This document shows, in pieces, positions 24,250-33,030 of a DNA stretch of 35,811 bases. Under the pieces are notes generated by a model, which was given only the letters and a program-made list of their open reading frames with translations, was not told the origin of the DNA and ran no database searches. Numbering within the stretch: position 1 is the first letter of the stretch; each line of letters opens with the position of its first letter. The stretch is from Pirellulales bacterium (lineage in GTDB: Bacteria; Planctomycetota; Planctomycetia; Pirellulales; S012-138). A program made the translations under genes and the position numbers. Where the stretch lies: the NCBI GenBank assembly GCA_028066245.1, contig JALCBR010000048.1, forward strand, positions 1 through 35,811, in the 5' to 3' direction.

Positions 24250-24821
24250 GGATAGTCCGTTGACTCGCTCAATCCTTTCGTTGGCGTGATAGCTGATCCC
24301 AGTTGCTTCTTGATCGGGTTGAAGGACGCTCTGACATCTTCCAGAGTTTTGCTCACGTAGATCGAGTCAACGCTGGATTTACCCGATAAGCTGTACAGAG
24401 AGACAAAATCACTCTGGCGCGTAATCTTGATATCTTCCTCAAACTTCACCTTTCTGCCGGTTCTCGCTTGCGACGCCAAAAACCGATCAGCGTGGCGGAA
24501 CTTGAGTGTCAGTTCGCAAGGCCCCCCGTGCATGGGCTGACGTTGCCGGAAAACAAACCCGGCACGTTGCAAACGGCGATCTTCCGTGTCAAGGAATTCG
24601 ACGATTGCTTGTTTCTTCTTCCGCCTGATTCCGAATCGTTCTCCAGACAGTTGGGTGCTTTGATGGCCCATGGCGTGCTTGTTGATCGCATCCGCGAACA
24701 CACAGCGGAATCTCTCGGCGGCGATCAAGACTTGCTCCTTCGTTCCGGCAAATCGCTTCGCCTGGAGCATGATCTTGTATTCGCGCGAGGTGACAGGCCG
24801 AGTTAGGCGTTTCTTCGTCAT
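24246..24821 (-). CDS. CYTH-like domain protein, N-terminal part (frameshifted)
   Basis: The 191-residue frame begins MTKKRLTRPVTSREYKIMLQ; the EYK near residue 14 fits the E-x-E-x-K triphosphate-binding strand of CYTH proteins in modified form. Further strands are AIVEFLDTEDRRLQRAGFVF, FRQRQPMHGGPCELTLKFRH and KVKFEEDIKI, again CYTH-like (alternating acidic and basic residues in a tunnel). Such proteins hydrolyse or bind triphosphates, but the catalytic set cannot be confirmed. After residue about 175 (NPIKKQLG) the frame runs into an unrelated 15-residue tail and stops; the true continuation is in the -1 frame, as described for the fragment at 23929-24249. The ATG at 24821 lacks a clear ribosome site. 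Confidence 0.65.
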   Translation of the reverse strand: MTKKRLTRPVTSREYKIMLQAKRFAGTKEQVLIAAERFRCVFADAINKHAMGHQSTQLSGERFGIRRKKKQAIVEFLDTEDRRLQRAGFVFRQRQPMHGGPCELTLKFRHADRFLASQARTGRKVKFEEDIKITRQSDFVSLYSLSGKSSVDSIYVSKTLEDVRASFNPIKKQLGSAITPTKGLSESTDYP

Positions 24822-25134
24822 GATGAGGATGGTCTGGGGTTAGACAGTCAATGTTGTGCCCAGCAGAGGTGCATCCGCTCGTGCCGACGACTGCCAGGTG
24901 CACGATGACAACAGCAGGAGATATGTTCTGACGAAGCCCTGGCTGCCCCGCCTTGTCACCATAGAAACCGAAAGAGTGACCAATCTCAAGACGTTTTGGT
25001 AAACGTCACACCAAGACCAATGTCGGATTCTCAAGTCCTTGCATTTACGCGAGATCATCCAGCGGGCAGAATCAGGCATCAAACTTCTGACGCCATATAA
25101 CTGACGCCGCGTATACTCTATCTGCAAAGTACAA
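24822..25134. other. Divergent intergenic region with a short palindrome
   Basis: 313 bases between the CYTH-like gene and the yceH homologue. A perfect 7-bp inverted repeat GACGTTT-TGGT-AAACGTC occupies 24990-25007 and could be an operator. TATACT at 25112-25117 is a plausible -10 for the yceH homologue and would give a leader of only about 10 bases; no ribosome site precedes its ATG. No coding frame is convincing. Confidence 0.4.
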
Positions 25135-25944
25135 ATGGAACAGGAATCGACAGAACAACTTGCCTGGAAGCCATTGAGTTCGATCGAACGTCGTGTGTTG
25201 GGCGTGCTGGTGGAGAAGGCCAAGACCACCCCGGACGCATATCCGCTCACGCTCAACGCGCTACGAAATGGCTGCAATCAGAAGAGCAATCGCAGCCCGC
25301 AAATGGACGTGAGTGAGGATCAACTGGAAGACGCGCTGGAGAATCTTCGCCGCGTGGGAGCAACCATCGAAGTGCAAGGAGGCGGCCGCGCGGCCAAGTA
25401 CCGCCACGCCATGTACGAATGGATGGGTGTCAGCAAAGTCGAGGCTGCCGTGATGACGGAACTGCTGCTCCGCGGAGCACAAACCGTGGGCGAATTGCGC
25501 GGCCGCGCCGCCCGCATGGAGCCGATTCCCGACCTGGCTGCACTGAAGCCTGTTGTTGATGCGCTCAAGAAACGCGGCCTGATCATGGGACTGACGCCGG
25601 AGGGACGTGGGCATGTGGTCGCTCATGCGCTCTTTACGCCTGCGGAGATGGAACACCTGCAAGCAGAGTATGGTGAGACCACCCTGCCGTCACCTACCGC
25701 AGCGCCTACAATCGCGTCGCATCCCGTGGTTGATCCACCCGCCGGAACCGCTGCTTCGTCCGTAGTTGCGCCGCCAGCCGGCACATCAAGCGTGGCAGCA
25801 CCGGATGTGGCCAGATTGGAAAACGAACTGAGTCAACTCAAGGCCGAATTCGCGGCCGCGCAACGCCAGTGGGAAGAAACAGTTGCCGATTTGCGGCAAC
25901 GCATCGATGATCTGGAGCGTTTCCGACAGGATGTTGAAGGGTGA
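25135..25944 (+). CDS. YceH family protein (DUF480) with C-terminal coiled coil
   Basis: The 269-residue product contains a YceH domain (about residues 10-180) made of two winged helices: LSSIERRVLGVLVEKAKTTP, DAYPLTLNALRNGCNQKSNR (the strongly conserved family core), VSKVEAAVMTELLLRGAQTV and LKKRGLIMGLTPEGRGH. Unlike E. coli YceH (about 215 residues) it continues with a Pro/Ala/Thr/Ser-rich linker (181-220) and a coiled-coil of about 45 residues (LENELSQLKAEFAAAQRQWE). The family function is unresolved; the fold suggests nucleic-acid binding. The ATG at 25135 has no ribosome site, while a -10-like TATACT lies about 20 bases upstream, so translation may be almost leaderless. It converges with the dehydrogenase gene. 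Confidence 0.93.
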   Translation: MEQESTEQLAWKPLSSIERRVLGVLVEKAKTTPDAYPLTLNALRNGCNQKSNRSPQMDVSEDQLEDALENLRRVGATIEVQGGGRAAKYRHAMYEWMGVSKVEAAVMTELLLRGAQTVGELRGRAARMEPIPDLAALKPVVDALKKRGLIMGLTPEGRGHVVAHALFTPAEMEHLQAEYGETTLPSPTAAPTIASHPVVDPPAGTAASSVVAPPAGTSSVAAPDVARLENELSQLKAEFAAAQRQWEETVADLRQRIDDLERFRQDVEG

Positions 25945-26009
25945 CGGTGTTGGTCCGGCGGAACCCCGCCACGGGCCCATCGAGGTGTGTGAGCTTGCCC
26001 TGCACTGAT

Positions 26010-27206
26010 TCAACGTTCGTTGAGCGTTACCTGCAGGACACTCTTGCTCTCGCGGATCTTGCTCAAGGCCTGGTCGCTGGGAGCTTGATCCAGCAACAGC
26101 GTGCAGCAAGCGGCAGAGGCGCCATCAAAGATTGTATTTTCCATCTCTTCCACGTTGACATCCGCTGCGCGCAGGTGATCCAACACGCCAGCGAGAACCC
26201 CGACGCGGTTAAGATGACGAACGACGAGTGCATGAGTGGCGGGGCTCCGTTGACAGAGATTGACAGCGCCAGGCGGACGGCCACTTTCTCGAAAGACACG
26301 AATGATGCGCACGACTTCCGCAGCGATGGCTTCGGACGCTTGGTCCGTGGATGCCCCAATGTGAGGCGTGCCGGTCACCATGGAGACAAGGTCGGTATCC
26401 ACAAAGTTGGGCCCATCCGCGCCTGTCGGTTCGTTCTCGTAGGCATCCAAACCTACGCGGAGTTGTTTTTCACTGATGGCGGCTTTTAGTGCAGCGGTAT
26501 CCACGAGCTCTCCGCGTGCAGTGTTGACGAAGATTGCGCCATCTCGCATAGCGGAAAAGAACTCCGCGCCAATGAAATGCTTCAGCTCAGGATTGTAAGC
26601 CGTGTGAAGGGACACAGCGTCGCTGTTGCGGGCAACGTCGAGTGGGCTTTCCGCATATTGGAACCCCATTGCTTGTGCTCGTTCTGGCGTCAAGCTACGG
26701 CTCCACGCCAGCACATTCATCTGCAATCCTTGCGCCCGCTGGGCAACACGTTCGCCGATGGCGCCCAAGCCCATAATCCCCAGTGTGCGGCCTTTCAGCC
26801 CTCGCGATGCACCGTAAGCTTTCTTCTTCCAATCTCCTTGCTGGAGGTCCTTCCAGGCGAAGGCAATCCGGCGGTCCGCGGCAATCAGGAGCCCAATCGC
26901 CAACTCTGCCACAGCGTCAGCGTTCTTGCCGGGACAGTTGGCAACATAAACACCACACGCACTGGCGGTCGCAACATCAATGGTATTGACGCCAGCGCCT
27001 GCACGCACAATCAGCGAAAGACCTTCAGCGGCTTCAATGGTCGCTGTTGTCACCTTGGTTGAGCGGACAACAATCACGTTTGCATCGCGCGCGTGTTGGG
27101 GGAGATCATCCGCAGAAAACTCCGGATGATTGGCGACCTCTATTCCCAGCTCTTGCAGGGATGTGACCGTTTCCGGGGAGAGACGGTCAGCGATGAGAAC
27201 TTTCAT
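26010..27206 (-). CDS. serA: D-3-phosphoglycerate dehydrogenase-type 2-hydroxyacid dehydrogenase
   Basis: Oxidises 3-phosphoglycerate to 3-phosphohydroxypyruvate, the first step of serine synthesis, using NAD. The 398-residue product has the catalytic domain (MKVLIADRLSPETVTSLQEL), the Rossmann motif GLGAIGERVAQRA (Gly146, Gly148, Gly151), catalytic Arg231 in NTARGELVDTAA, Glu259 in DAYENEP and His282 in GTPHIGAS, and ends with an ACT-like domain (VGVLAGVLDHLRAADVNVEE). It lacks the extra ASB domain of the long form. Other 2-hydroxyacids are possible substrates, but the ACT domain favours SerA. The start at 27206 matches the family N-terminus; an in-frame start at 27257 adds residues without similarity. 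It converges with the yceH homologue; a GGCGG-CCGCC hairpin (25957-25970) lies between them. Confidence 0.88.
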   Translation of the reverse strand: MKVLIADRLSPETVTSLQELGIEVANHPEFSADDLPQHARDANVIVVRSTKVTTATIEAAEGLSLIVRAGAGVNTIDVATASACGVYVANCPGKNADAVAELAIGLLIAADRRIAFAWKDLQQGDWKKKAYGASRGLKGRTLGIMGLGAIGERVAQRAQGLQMNVLAWSRSLTPERAQAMGFQYAESPLDVARNSDAVSLHTAYNPELKHFIGAEFFSAMRDGAIFVNTARGELVDTAALKAAISEKQLRVGLDAYENEPTGADGPNFVDTDLVSMVTGTPHIGASTDQASEAIAAEVVRIIRVFRESGRPPGAVNLCQRSPATHALVVRHLNRVGVLAGVLDHLRAADVNVEEMENTIFDGASAACCTLLLDQAPSDQALSKIRESKSVLQVTLNER

Positions 27207-27333
27207 GGAACGCCGCTTTGTACAGACGAGTCGCAAGACAATGATTGAGACAAGCACACACGCAGATCAAGAAGTCACACGTGCAAGTTTGAGCGTATCA
27301 GCGCCTTGCGCGCTCGTAAAGCGGTCGCGTCGT

Positions 27334-27660
27334 TCAGGTATTCAAGCTGGGCAAGCCGCCATCTGTAGTCGGCGGAGGAACGAGTTCCGTGTCCAGCGGA
27401 ATCACAGGCTCCGGGGCAGCGCCAGACTCAGGCACGGTCTCAAATTCATCGGAGTATCGATAGAGTCCCCGCGGATTTGCAGGTGGACCGGAGTATTGTC
27501 CAGATAAGCATCCGCAGTCATCACAACTGCCGCTGCGTCCCCAACCGCTGAAGAAACTGGTCCATCCCTCACGATCAACCGAGGCGCAAGGCCCCAGGTA
27601 AGGGCATTGGCAGCCCGCAGCCAGCACGGCGGCAAGCGCAACAACAAACAACCGCCGCAT
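27334..27660 (-). CDS. Small cysteine-rich lipoprotein, unknown function
   Basis: The 108-residue product has a lipoprotein signal (MRRLFVVALAAVLAAGCQCP, lipid-attachment Cys17). Five further cysteines follow at 19, 25, 46, 49 and 51 (SCDDCGC), then a Pro/Glu-rich acidic tail. The cysteines may bind a metal or form disulfides; no family is recognised. AGGGGG nine bases before the ATG at 27660 supports translation. It lies between the dehydrogenase and the histidine kinase genes on the same strand, with 127- and 230-base gaps, so it is probably a separate unit. Confidence 0.72.
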   Translation of the reverse strand: MRRLFVVALAAVLAAGCQCPYLGPCASVDREGWTSFFSGWGRSGSCDDCGCLSGQYSGPPANPRGLYRYSDEFETVPESGAAPEPVIPLDTELVPPPTTDGGLPSLNT

Positions 27661-27890
27661 GAGAATTCCCCCTCCCGCAAACGTGAAAGCAAACCCAGCC
27701 TAGCCTCCGAAGAGCGGATGCCAGCAGCCTACGAGTTCATATCGGAATGCTGGCGTCGTCAAGATCAGTAGAATCCGCAGAGTTTGCGCAATCGGAATGG
27801 GATCGGGTGGTGTCAGTCGAGTGAGACGATCACGGATGACACGGTTTGCACTCAGGACGAATGGCCGCGCAGAAGTGATAGCGAACTGCT

Positions 27891-30665
27891 TTAGGGCAGC
27901 ACACGATCGAGACACATGAGCAAGTCTTTTGATTTAAAAGGCTTGCTCAACATGCAATCGACAACTTGCCCGTTCAATGCTGCGGTAATCTCTTGCTCGC
28001 CACAACCGCTCATCAGAATGACAGGCGTGTCACTGAACGCGCGAATCTTGGCCAACACATCTTCTCCGCCCATGCGGGGCATCTTTAAATCCAGTAGAAC
28101 TGCTGATGTCTGATCTTGGTTCTCCTTGGCATATTGAATGCCTTCGGCTCCACTGGAAACCGTGTGAACGCTGTAACCGGCGTTTTCGAGGATCTTGCGG
28201 GCCAGTGCGCGGAGTTCTTGTTCATCGTCAATCACAAGGATCGTCCCTTGACCTTGCGCAAGGAGAGATTCTTGAGCGGGCCGTGGAGCATCCAACATTG
28301 GCGCGCAGGGGATCAGGATATCCACCGTGGAGCCTTGACCCGGTGTGCTGATGGCATTGATTGTGCCTTTGTGTCCGCGGACGATGCCCAGGACCGCCGC
28401 CAAGCCCAACCCTTTTCCGGTGGGCTTTGTGCTGAAGAATGGATCAAACATTTTGGACAGCGTCTCTTCGTCCATGCCGCAGCCTTGGTCGTCAACGCGG
28501 ACAAATGCGTATTGACCTTTGGAGAGCTTCTCAGGAACAAACTGAGAAGAAAGCTCTCGACCATCGACCATGCGGACTCCTGTGGCAAGAGATATCTTGC
28601 CTTCACCTGGAGGCAGAGAATCAGCGGCGTTCTTGACCAGGTTCATGATGATCTGCCGGATTTGTGTAGAATCGCCCTCAATCGTCGCGGGCTGTAGATC
28701 AGACGTGACGGTTGCTCCTTCGGGAATTGCTGTTCTAAGCAGACTTGCCATCTCATCCACCAGTAGGTCCAGCCGCATGGGTTCGATGATGAAACTGCCC
28801 TGACCGGCGTAGGCCAGCAGCTGCCGTGTCAGATCACCGGCCCTTTCACTCGCATGTTCAATCTCCTTGAGCATGTCCAAGACCGGCGAGCCGTGGGTAA
28901 TTTGGGTTTGAGCTAAGCCTGCGTACGACATGATGACGGTGAGCAAGTTGTTGAAATCGTGAGCGATTCCACCGGCCAATTCCTCCAAGCTTTCAAGCTT
29001 CTGGTCGTGCATGATTTGCGCGTCCATGATGCGCCGTTGCTCTTCGGCATGCTTCCGGTCCGTGATGTCATTTGTCGTTCCAATGATTTGACGCACACGC
29101 CCGTCGTCATCCCGCTGGAAAACCGTATCCCGTGACGAAAACCAGCGCCAGTTGCCAGCGGCATCCCGCATCCGGTACTCAACGTAGAGCACATCTGCAT
29201 CCTGCGCCGTTTCCCACCGTGACAACAATTTTGGAAGGCGTTTCAAATCATCAGGGTGCAGCAACCGATCAAGCATATGTGGGCCCATCTCATGAGCTTG
29301 CTCTGAGGTATAGCCAAGGATCTCCCACACCTCGCGATTTGAATACACGTTCTTCTGCTCGATGACATCAAAGAGGTAAAGCGCTTGTGGCATCGTCGAC
29401 GCGATCTTGGTCAGCCGTTCTTCGCTCTTGCGAATGATCTCCGCGGCGCGCTTTCGTTCAGAAATATCACGGACGACGGCCAGGAAGTATTCCCGGTCCA
29501 GCGCGACGTAGGTCGCAGAGACATCAACCGGAAAAATTGACCCATCTTTGCGCTGATGCTGGCTTTCGAAGGTGACGGAGCCCTCTTGGCGCAACCTCGT
29601 GAAGTGTTCTTGCCAGTTATTACGCCTGATGATCGGGTCGATATCAGCAACAGTCAGGGCAAGGAACTCCTCTCGCGTGTACCCGTGCGCTTCGCAAGCT
29701 TTTTGGTTGATATCCAAGAACTGGCCGGTCTTAGCGTCGATCACTTCAAACGCGTCTGCCGATTGGTCAATCAAAGAGCGGAAGATCGACAGAGCCCGGT
29801 GCGTTTTTTGGCGCTCGAGTTCGGCCGTGGCACGTGAAGCCATGACCGTGAGTAGCGCGTTGGCTTGCTCAGGGTCGGGAATGGCTTGATCACTCAAGAG
29901 AACGATCAGTCCGAGCGAGTCGCCCGATTTTTGCAACGGCACTCCCATATAACTTTGAATGCCCATATCGATGAGCAACTCATCATTCGGAAACCGTTTC
30001 TGAACGTTCAATTCATGGTAGCAGTGTTGCTGCTGGCTGAGCATGTCCTCGCACGGAGTCCCCTTCAATTCATAGCTGAAATTTTCCTGTGGAACTCCAT
30101 TGTGTGAAATGGCGATCGTATTAATACGGCCTGGATCGAGCGGATCGATTGCGCCCGCGACCGCGATTTGAACCTGGCAAGCACTGACGAGGTAGTCAAC
30201 AAGCGCGCGAAAGAAATCGTCACCGGTCAGCGGAGCGATGACCTCCAGGATGTGCCGCAAACCCCGTTCGGCACGCTCACGTTCGGTCACATCGCGCCCG
30301 GTTGCCTGGTACTCCAGACGATTGCCGCCCTCTTCTCGCGCCACGGTGAATGTCCACTGCAGCCACCTCAATTCATCACTTGCGACGCGCACACGATAGC
30401 TCTGTGTTAACGGCGGGACGCTGTCGACGAGCTTCCGCAGCAAACCGTCAACCGGAACGGACGGCTCCCCGGAGATCAACTTGGGGAGCGATTGGCCCAG
30501 TAATTCGTGGTTCGAACGGCGGAAGAACCGGCAGAACGTTTCATTGACAAACGTCAGCGTTCCGTCTGCCGAGAACCGGCAGATCAGATCGGTGCTTTTC
30601 TGAACAATGTCACGATAGGGAGGCTCGGATTCTTCAACACCGCCGCCAATTTCCTGGTCACTCAT
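27891..30665 (-). CDS. Soluble hybrid sensor histidine kinase with PAS, GAF and receiver domains
   Basis: The 924-residue protein has no membrane segment. Order: PAS (about 16-130), GAF-like (about 140-290, with SYMGVPLQKSGDSLGLIVLL), two further PAS domains (about 298-420 and 425-555, each ending RDISERKRAAE or NDITDRKHAEE), histidine kinase phosphoacceptor GGIAHDFNNLLTVIMSY with His569, HATPase with NLVKNAADS, DDQGCGM and GKGLGLA boxes, and a C-terminal receiver with acceptor Asp859 in LLDLKMPRMGG. It likely autophosphorylates and passes phosphate to its own receiver and then onward to an unknown partner. Start: ATG 30665 with AGGGGG upstream, in place of the GTG at 30671. It begins 48 bases after the M49 peptidase gene, so co-transcription is likely. 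No output regulator gene is adjacent. Confidence 0.93.
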   Translation of the reverse strand: MSDQEIGGGVEESEPPYRDIVQKSTDLICRFSADGTLTFVNETFCRFFRRSNHELLGQSLPKLISGEPSVPVDGLLRKLVDSVPPLTQSYRVRVASDELRWLQWTFTVAREEGGNRLEYQATGRDVTERERAERGLRHILEVIAPLTGDDFFRALVDYLVSACQVQIAVAGAIDPLDPGRINTIAISHNGVPQENFSYELKGTPCEDMLSQQQHCYHELNVQKRFPNDELLIDMGIQSYMGVPLQKSGDSLGLIVLLSDQAIPDPEQANALLTVMASRATAELERQKTHRALSIFRSLIDQSADAFEVIDAKTGQFLDINQKACEAHGYTREEFLALTVADIDPIIRRNNWQEHFTRLRQEGSVTFESQHQRKDGSIFPVDVSATYVALDREYFLAVVRDISERKRAAEIIRKSEERLTKIASTMPQALYLFDVIEQKNVYSNREVWEILGYTSEQAHEMGPHMLDRLLHPDDLKRLPKLLSRWETAQDADVLYVEYRMRDAAGNWRWFSSRDTVFQRDDDGRVRQIIGTTNDITDRKHAEEQRRIMDAQIMHDQKLESLEELAGGIAHDFNNLLTVIMSYAGLAQTQITHGSPVLDMLKEIEHASERAGDLTRQLLAYAGQGSFIIEPMRLDLLVDEMASLLRTAIPEGATVTSDLQPATIEGDSTQIRQIIMNLVKNAADSLPPGEGKISLATGVRMVDGRELSSQFVPEKLSKGQYAFVRVDDQGCGMDEETLSKMFDPFFSTKPTGKGLGLAAVLGIVRGHKGTINAISTPGQGSTVDILIPCAPMLDAPRPAQESLLAQGQGTILVIDDEQELRALARKILENAGYSVHTVSSGAEGIQYAKENQDQTSAVLLDLKMPRMGGEDVLAKIRAFSDTPVILMSGCGEQEITAALNGQVVDCMLSKPFKSKDLLMCLDRVLP

Positions 30666-30713
30666 GTTCACACCCCCTCAAGCTCGCCGAGTTTAGCAAG
30701 CGATGTCACCTTG

Positions 30714-32411
30714 CTAGTGACTTTTGAGCCCAAGAACATCCAAACCTTGCTCAAAAACGATATCCACGGGAATCCCCTGCGCATTGATGCGATCCAAGTC
30801 CCCTTGCAGGCCGGGTGAGACATTGGCCATCTTATCCAGGAATGCGCCAGCGGCGTCGTAATCCCCGTCGCCCTGTAGCGTGATGATCCGTTTGGCCAGT
30901 TTTTGAATAGCGGCTTGCATTTTCGTTTCATCCACCTGATACCGGCCGGCGCTATCGCGAGCGAACGCCCCCTCTTCTTGGAAGAAATTGAAGGCCGACA
31001 TATTGGCTTTACCGTGAGCGCTGGAAGCGCCAAACCGCACAGAGCGGAACAGTCCAGCCATGAATGTCACGTAGTTATCCATAACCTCGCCTTCGGTGAG
31101 TTCGCCCTGCTCATACAACTTGCCAACCATGTACAGTCCGAGGATGTCGGCCTTGCCTTCTTCCAGGGCAGAGAAATGATTGCGCAGTGCTTCACGCACT
31201 GAGCCTTGCCCGGTCAGCGTTGCCTTGATTCCCAGACCATGGGCAACTTCATGAAACATCGTGTTGCCAAAAAACGCCTGGAACTTAACGTGTTCGCGCT
31301 GGCCTTTGTCGATCAGCAGATCCGCAATCGGGATCAAGATGCGATCAAACTTTGCCTGCATGGCGTTTTTGAGTTGCAGGCGGCGTGTCCCCTTCTGAAG
31401 CTGGACTTGTTCGTCATTGGGAAGGTTAATGGCGATGGTCTTTGCCCCGGCATTGCAATCACCAGCGTAGTAGATCACATCATAGGCGTTGAGATCTGAA
31501 TCGGTGCCGGGTGTCTCCTGCTTGTACTTCTCCGGTACTGGCAGGTCTCTTTGAAGCCCTGGCAAAAGTTGGGCATAACGTGAAAGACGTGCGCTCCATT
31601 CTTTGTCCTTGATCAAGACGAAGCCTTCATTGGCAGCTTTGTAGCCAAAGAGCGCGTCCTCGTAGTTTTCGACCGGCCCAATCACGATATCCAGCGTATT
31701 GTCCTTCATGTCCAGCCAAGCCATGTCACTCGCACGGTAATCGTCAGTCCGCAGTGCTTCCGCGCGAAGCGTGAGGTATCGCTTGAGCCCTCCATCTTCC
31801 GCCAGCGCCGCGGCTTGATCTAGCAGTGCGGCTGCCTGTTCGTGTTGCGGGAACATCTCGTGATACCAGGTGGCTCCTAGGTTTCCGTTGCGGTCACGGC
31901 GAATCATCGTGTACAAGCTTTTGAATTTTTCGGCCTGTTGAGGATTGTCACTCAGAAACTTTTCAAACTCCTCCTTGGTCATGTCACTGGGGTAAAAGTT
32001 GGCGCCTAACGGCTTAGCTCCGATCCCCCCGATGAATGGCTCATTGTTGTTCAATCTGCCCCACGGACCGTAGTTAATCGAAAGCAATCGGCGGCCAGCG
32101 GGCTGTTCAATTTGGCCGAACAGCGGATCGCGATCACCATAAGCTTGTACCCAGAAGACCTCGTTCATTAGGTCCGCCGCCTGGATCAGTAGCGGCAGCA
32201 TTTGGCGCTCTTTGTCCGTGAGTCCGCTCAGGTCAGAAGTGAGCCGCACGACGCTGTATTCGTTGACTTGTCGCTGGAATTGCTGCTGTGGGTCTGTTTG
32301 GGCTTGGGCTTGGCTGAATGACATCATGGCGAACATACTCCCAAGCACGATAACGGTAGCGGACTGGTGCCGACACGCGATTTGCAGCAAGCTGAATCTT
32401 GATAAGAACAT
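30714..32411 (-). CDS. Exported M49 family zinc dipeptidyl-peptidase (DPP III-like)
   Basis: Zinc exopeptidase that removes dipeptides from N-termini. The 565-residue product starts with a signal peptide (hydrophobic ATVIVLGSMFAMMSF, then AQAQ) and carries HEVAH at residues 387-391 (FHEVAHGLG), with the further metal-binding motif EEGKAD about 27 residues later. Classic M49 enzymes have HEXXXH; a five-residue HEXXH form is known from the Caldithrix abyssi enzyme, so this fits a bacterial subgroup. Other family features are EPFIGGIGAKPLGANFYP, KANMSAFNFF and the C-terminal KMQAAIQKLAKRIITLQGDG. GGAG six bases before the ATG at 32411 sets the start. It lies just upstream of the hybrid kinase gene and probably shares its transcript; export suggests periplasmic peptide turnover. 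Confidence 0.9.
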   Translation of the reverse strand: MFLSRFSLLQIACRHQSATVIVLGSMFAMMSFSQAQAQTDPQQQFQRQVNEYSVVRLTSDLSGLTDKERQMLPLLIQAADLMNEVFWVQAYGDRDPLFGQIEQPAGRRLLSINYGPWGRLNNNEPFIGGIGAKPLGANFYPSDMTKEEFEKFLSDNPQQAEKFKSLYTMIRRDRNGNLGATWYHEMFPQHEQAAALLDQAAALAEDGGLKRYLTLRAEALRTDDYRASDMAWLDMKDNTLDIVIGPVENYEDALFGYKAANEGFVLIKDKEWSARLSRYAQLLPGLQRDLPVPEKYKQETPGTDSDLNAYDVIYYAGDCNAGAKTIAINLPNDEQVQLQKGTRRLQLKNAMQAKFDRILIPIADLLIDKGQREHVKFQAFFGNTMFHEVAHGLGIKATLTGQGSVREALRNHFSALEEGKADILGLYMVGKLYEQGELTEGEVMDNYVTFMAGLFRSVRFGASSAHGKANMSAFNFFQEEGAFARDSAGRYQVDETKMQAAIQKLAKRIITLQGDGDYDAAGAFLDKMANVSPGLQGDLDRINAQGIPVDIVFEQGLDVLGLKSH

Positions 32412-33030
32412 CGGGATCTCCAGAGTGTTTGTATATCTCGCCAATTCCCGCGATCAGAACTGCACGCAGACTGAACGGTGAGCAGCATGTTGAAAACGCC
32501 ATCTCAGCGTTCTCAGCCCGAGCCGGACGTGGAAACAAGGCCCACGACTGCGGCACTTCGTAGGACGACTTGAACCCCTGCCTTGATTACGAAGCCGGTT
32601 GTTAACCACTGGCTGCTCAACCTGACGCTCCCCTTCTTCTCATGGAATGCAGGCGGCTTTGAGCGAGTCTAGGTGCTTACTATTGACCCCTGCGCGGCGA
32701 ATGGCCTTCGTGGAAGGGCGATTATCCCGCGAAATGCGAGCAATGCCAGCACGGTGTCAGAGCCAATGGCCGCGCAGGGGTCAATAGCATTGATTCAACG
32801 GCATGCCACTGTCACCAAAACTACACTCAGCTAGCATTAGACTTTACGCCCTCAGAAAACTCCTAGTCAACTTCGGAACCGGATTAATCGCTAAAGTCAC
32901 TGTGACCGGAACTCCGAGCTTTTTCTACAGAGGCCCTCGCTCCAGGTGCGCGGAGGGTCGATTTGCCCGAGTGGTTCAGGCGGCAACGGGCGAAGTGCTG
33001 TTCGAGCATTTCAGTTGGGAGGGGGGGCCG
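32412..33030. other. Divergent intergenic region containing an inverted-repeat element
   Basis: 619 bases between the M49 peptidase gene and the TolC gene. Apart from the element at 32680-32787, I see no RNA gene or promoter that stands out. The TolC frame remains open back to 32803, but the strong ribosome site and lipoprotein signal at 33031 argue against that extension. Confidence 0.45.
32680..32787. mobile_element. TA-flanked MITE-like inverted-repeat element
   Basis: CTATTGACCCCTGCGCGGC (32680-32698) and GCCGCGCAGGGGTCAATAG (32769-32787) are perfect 19-base inverted repeats enclosing 70 bases. TA dinucleotides sit just inside the outermost base on both sides (32681-32682, 32785-32786), which would match a TA target duplication as made by IS630/Tc1-mariner-type transposases with 16-base ends TTGACCCCTGCGCGGC. 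The interior has small hairpins but no gene. The copy count in the genome is unknown; a long transcription-control hairpin is the alternative. Confidence 0.5.

Noticed and set aside
24840-25277. Minus-strand open frame partly opposite the yceH homologue
   Set aside because: It overlaps the conserved YceH core and its product has no coherent domain or ribosome site.
32955-33000. Sequence resembling the D-arm of a Ser/Leu tRNA (GCCCGAGTGGTTCAGGCGGC)
   Set aside because: The match covers only one arm. No acceptor stem, anticodon stem or T-arm (GGTTCGA..) can be found at the right distances.
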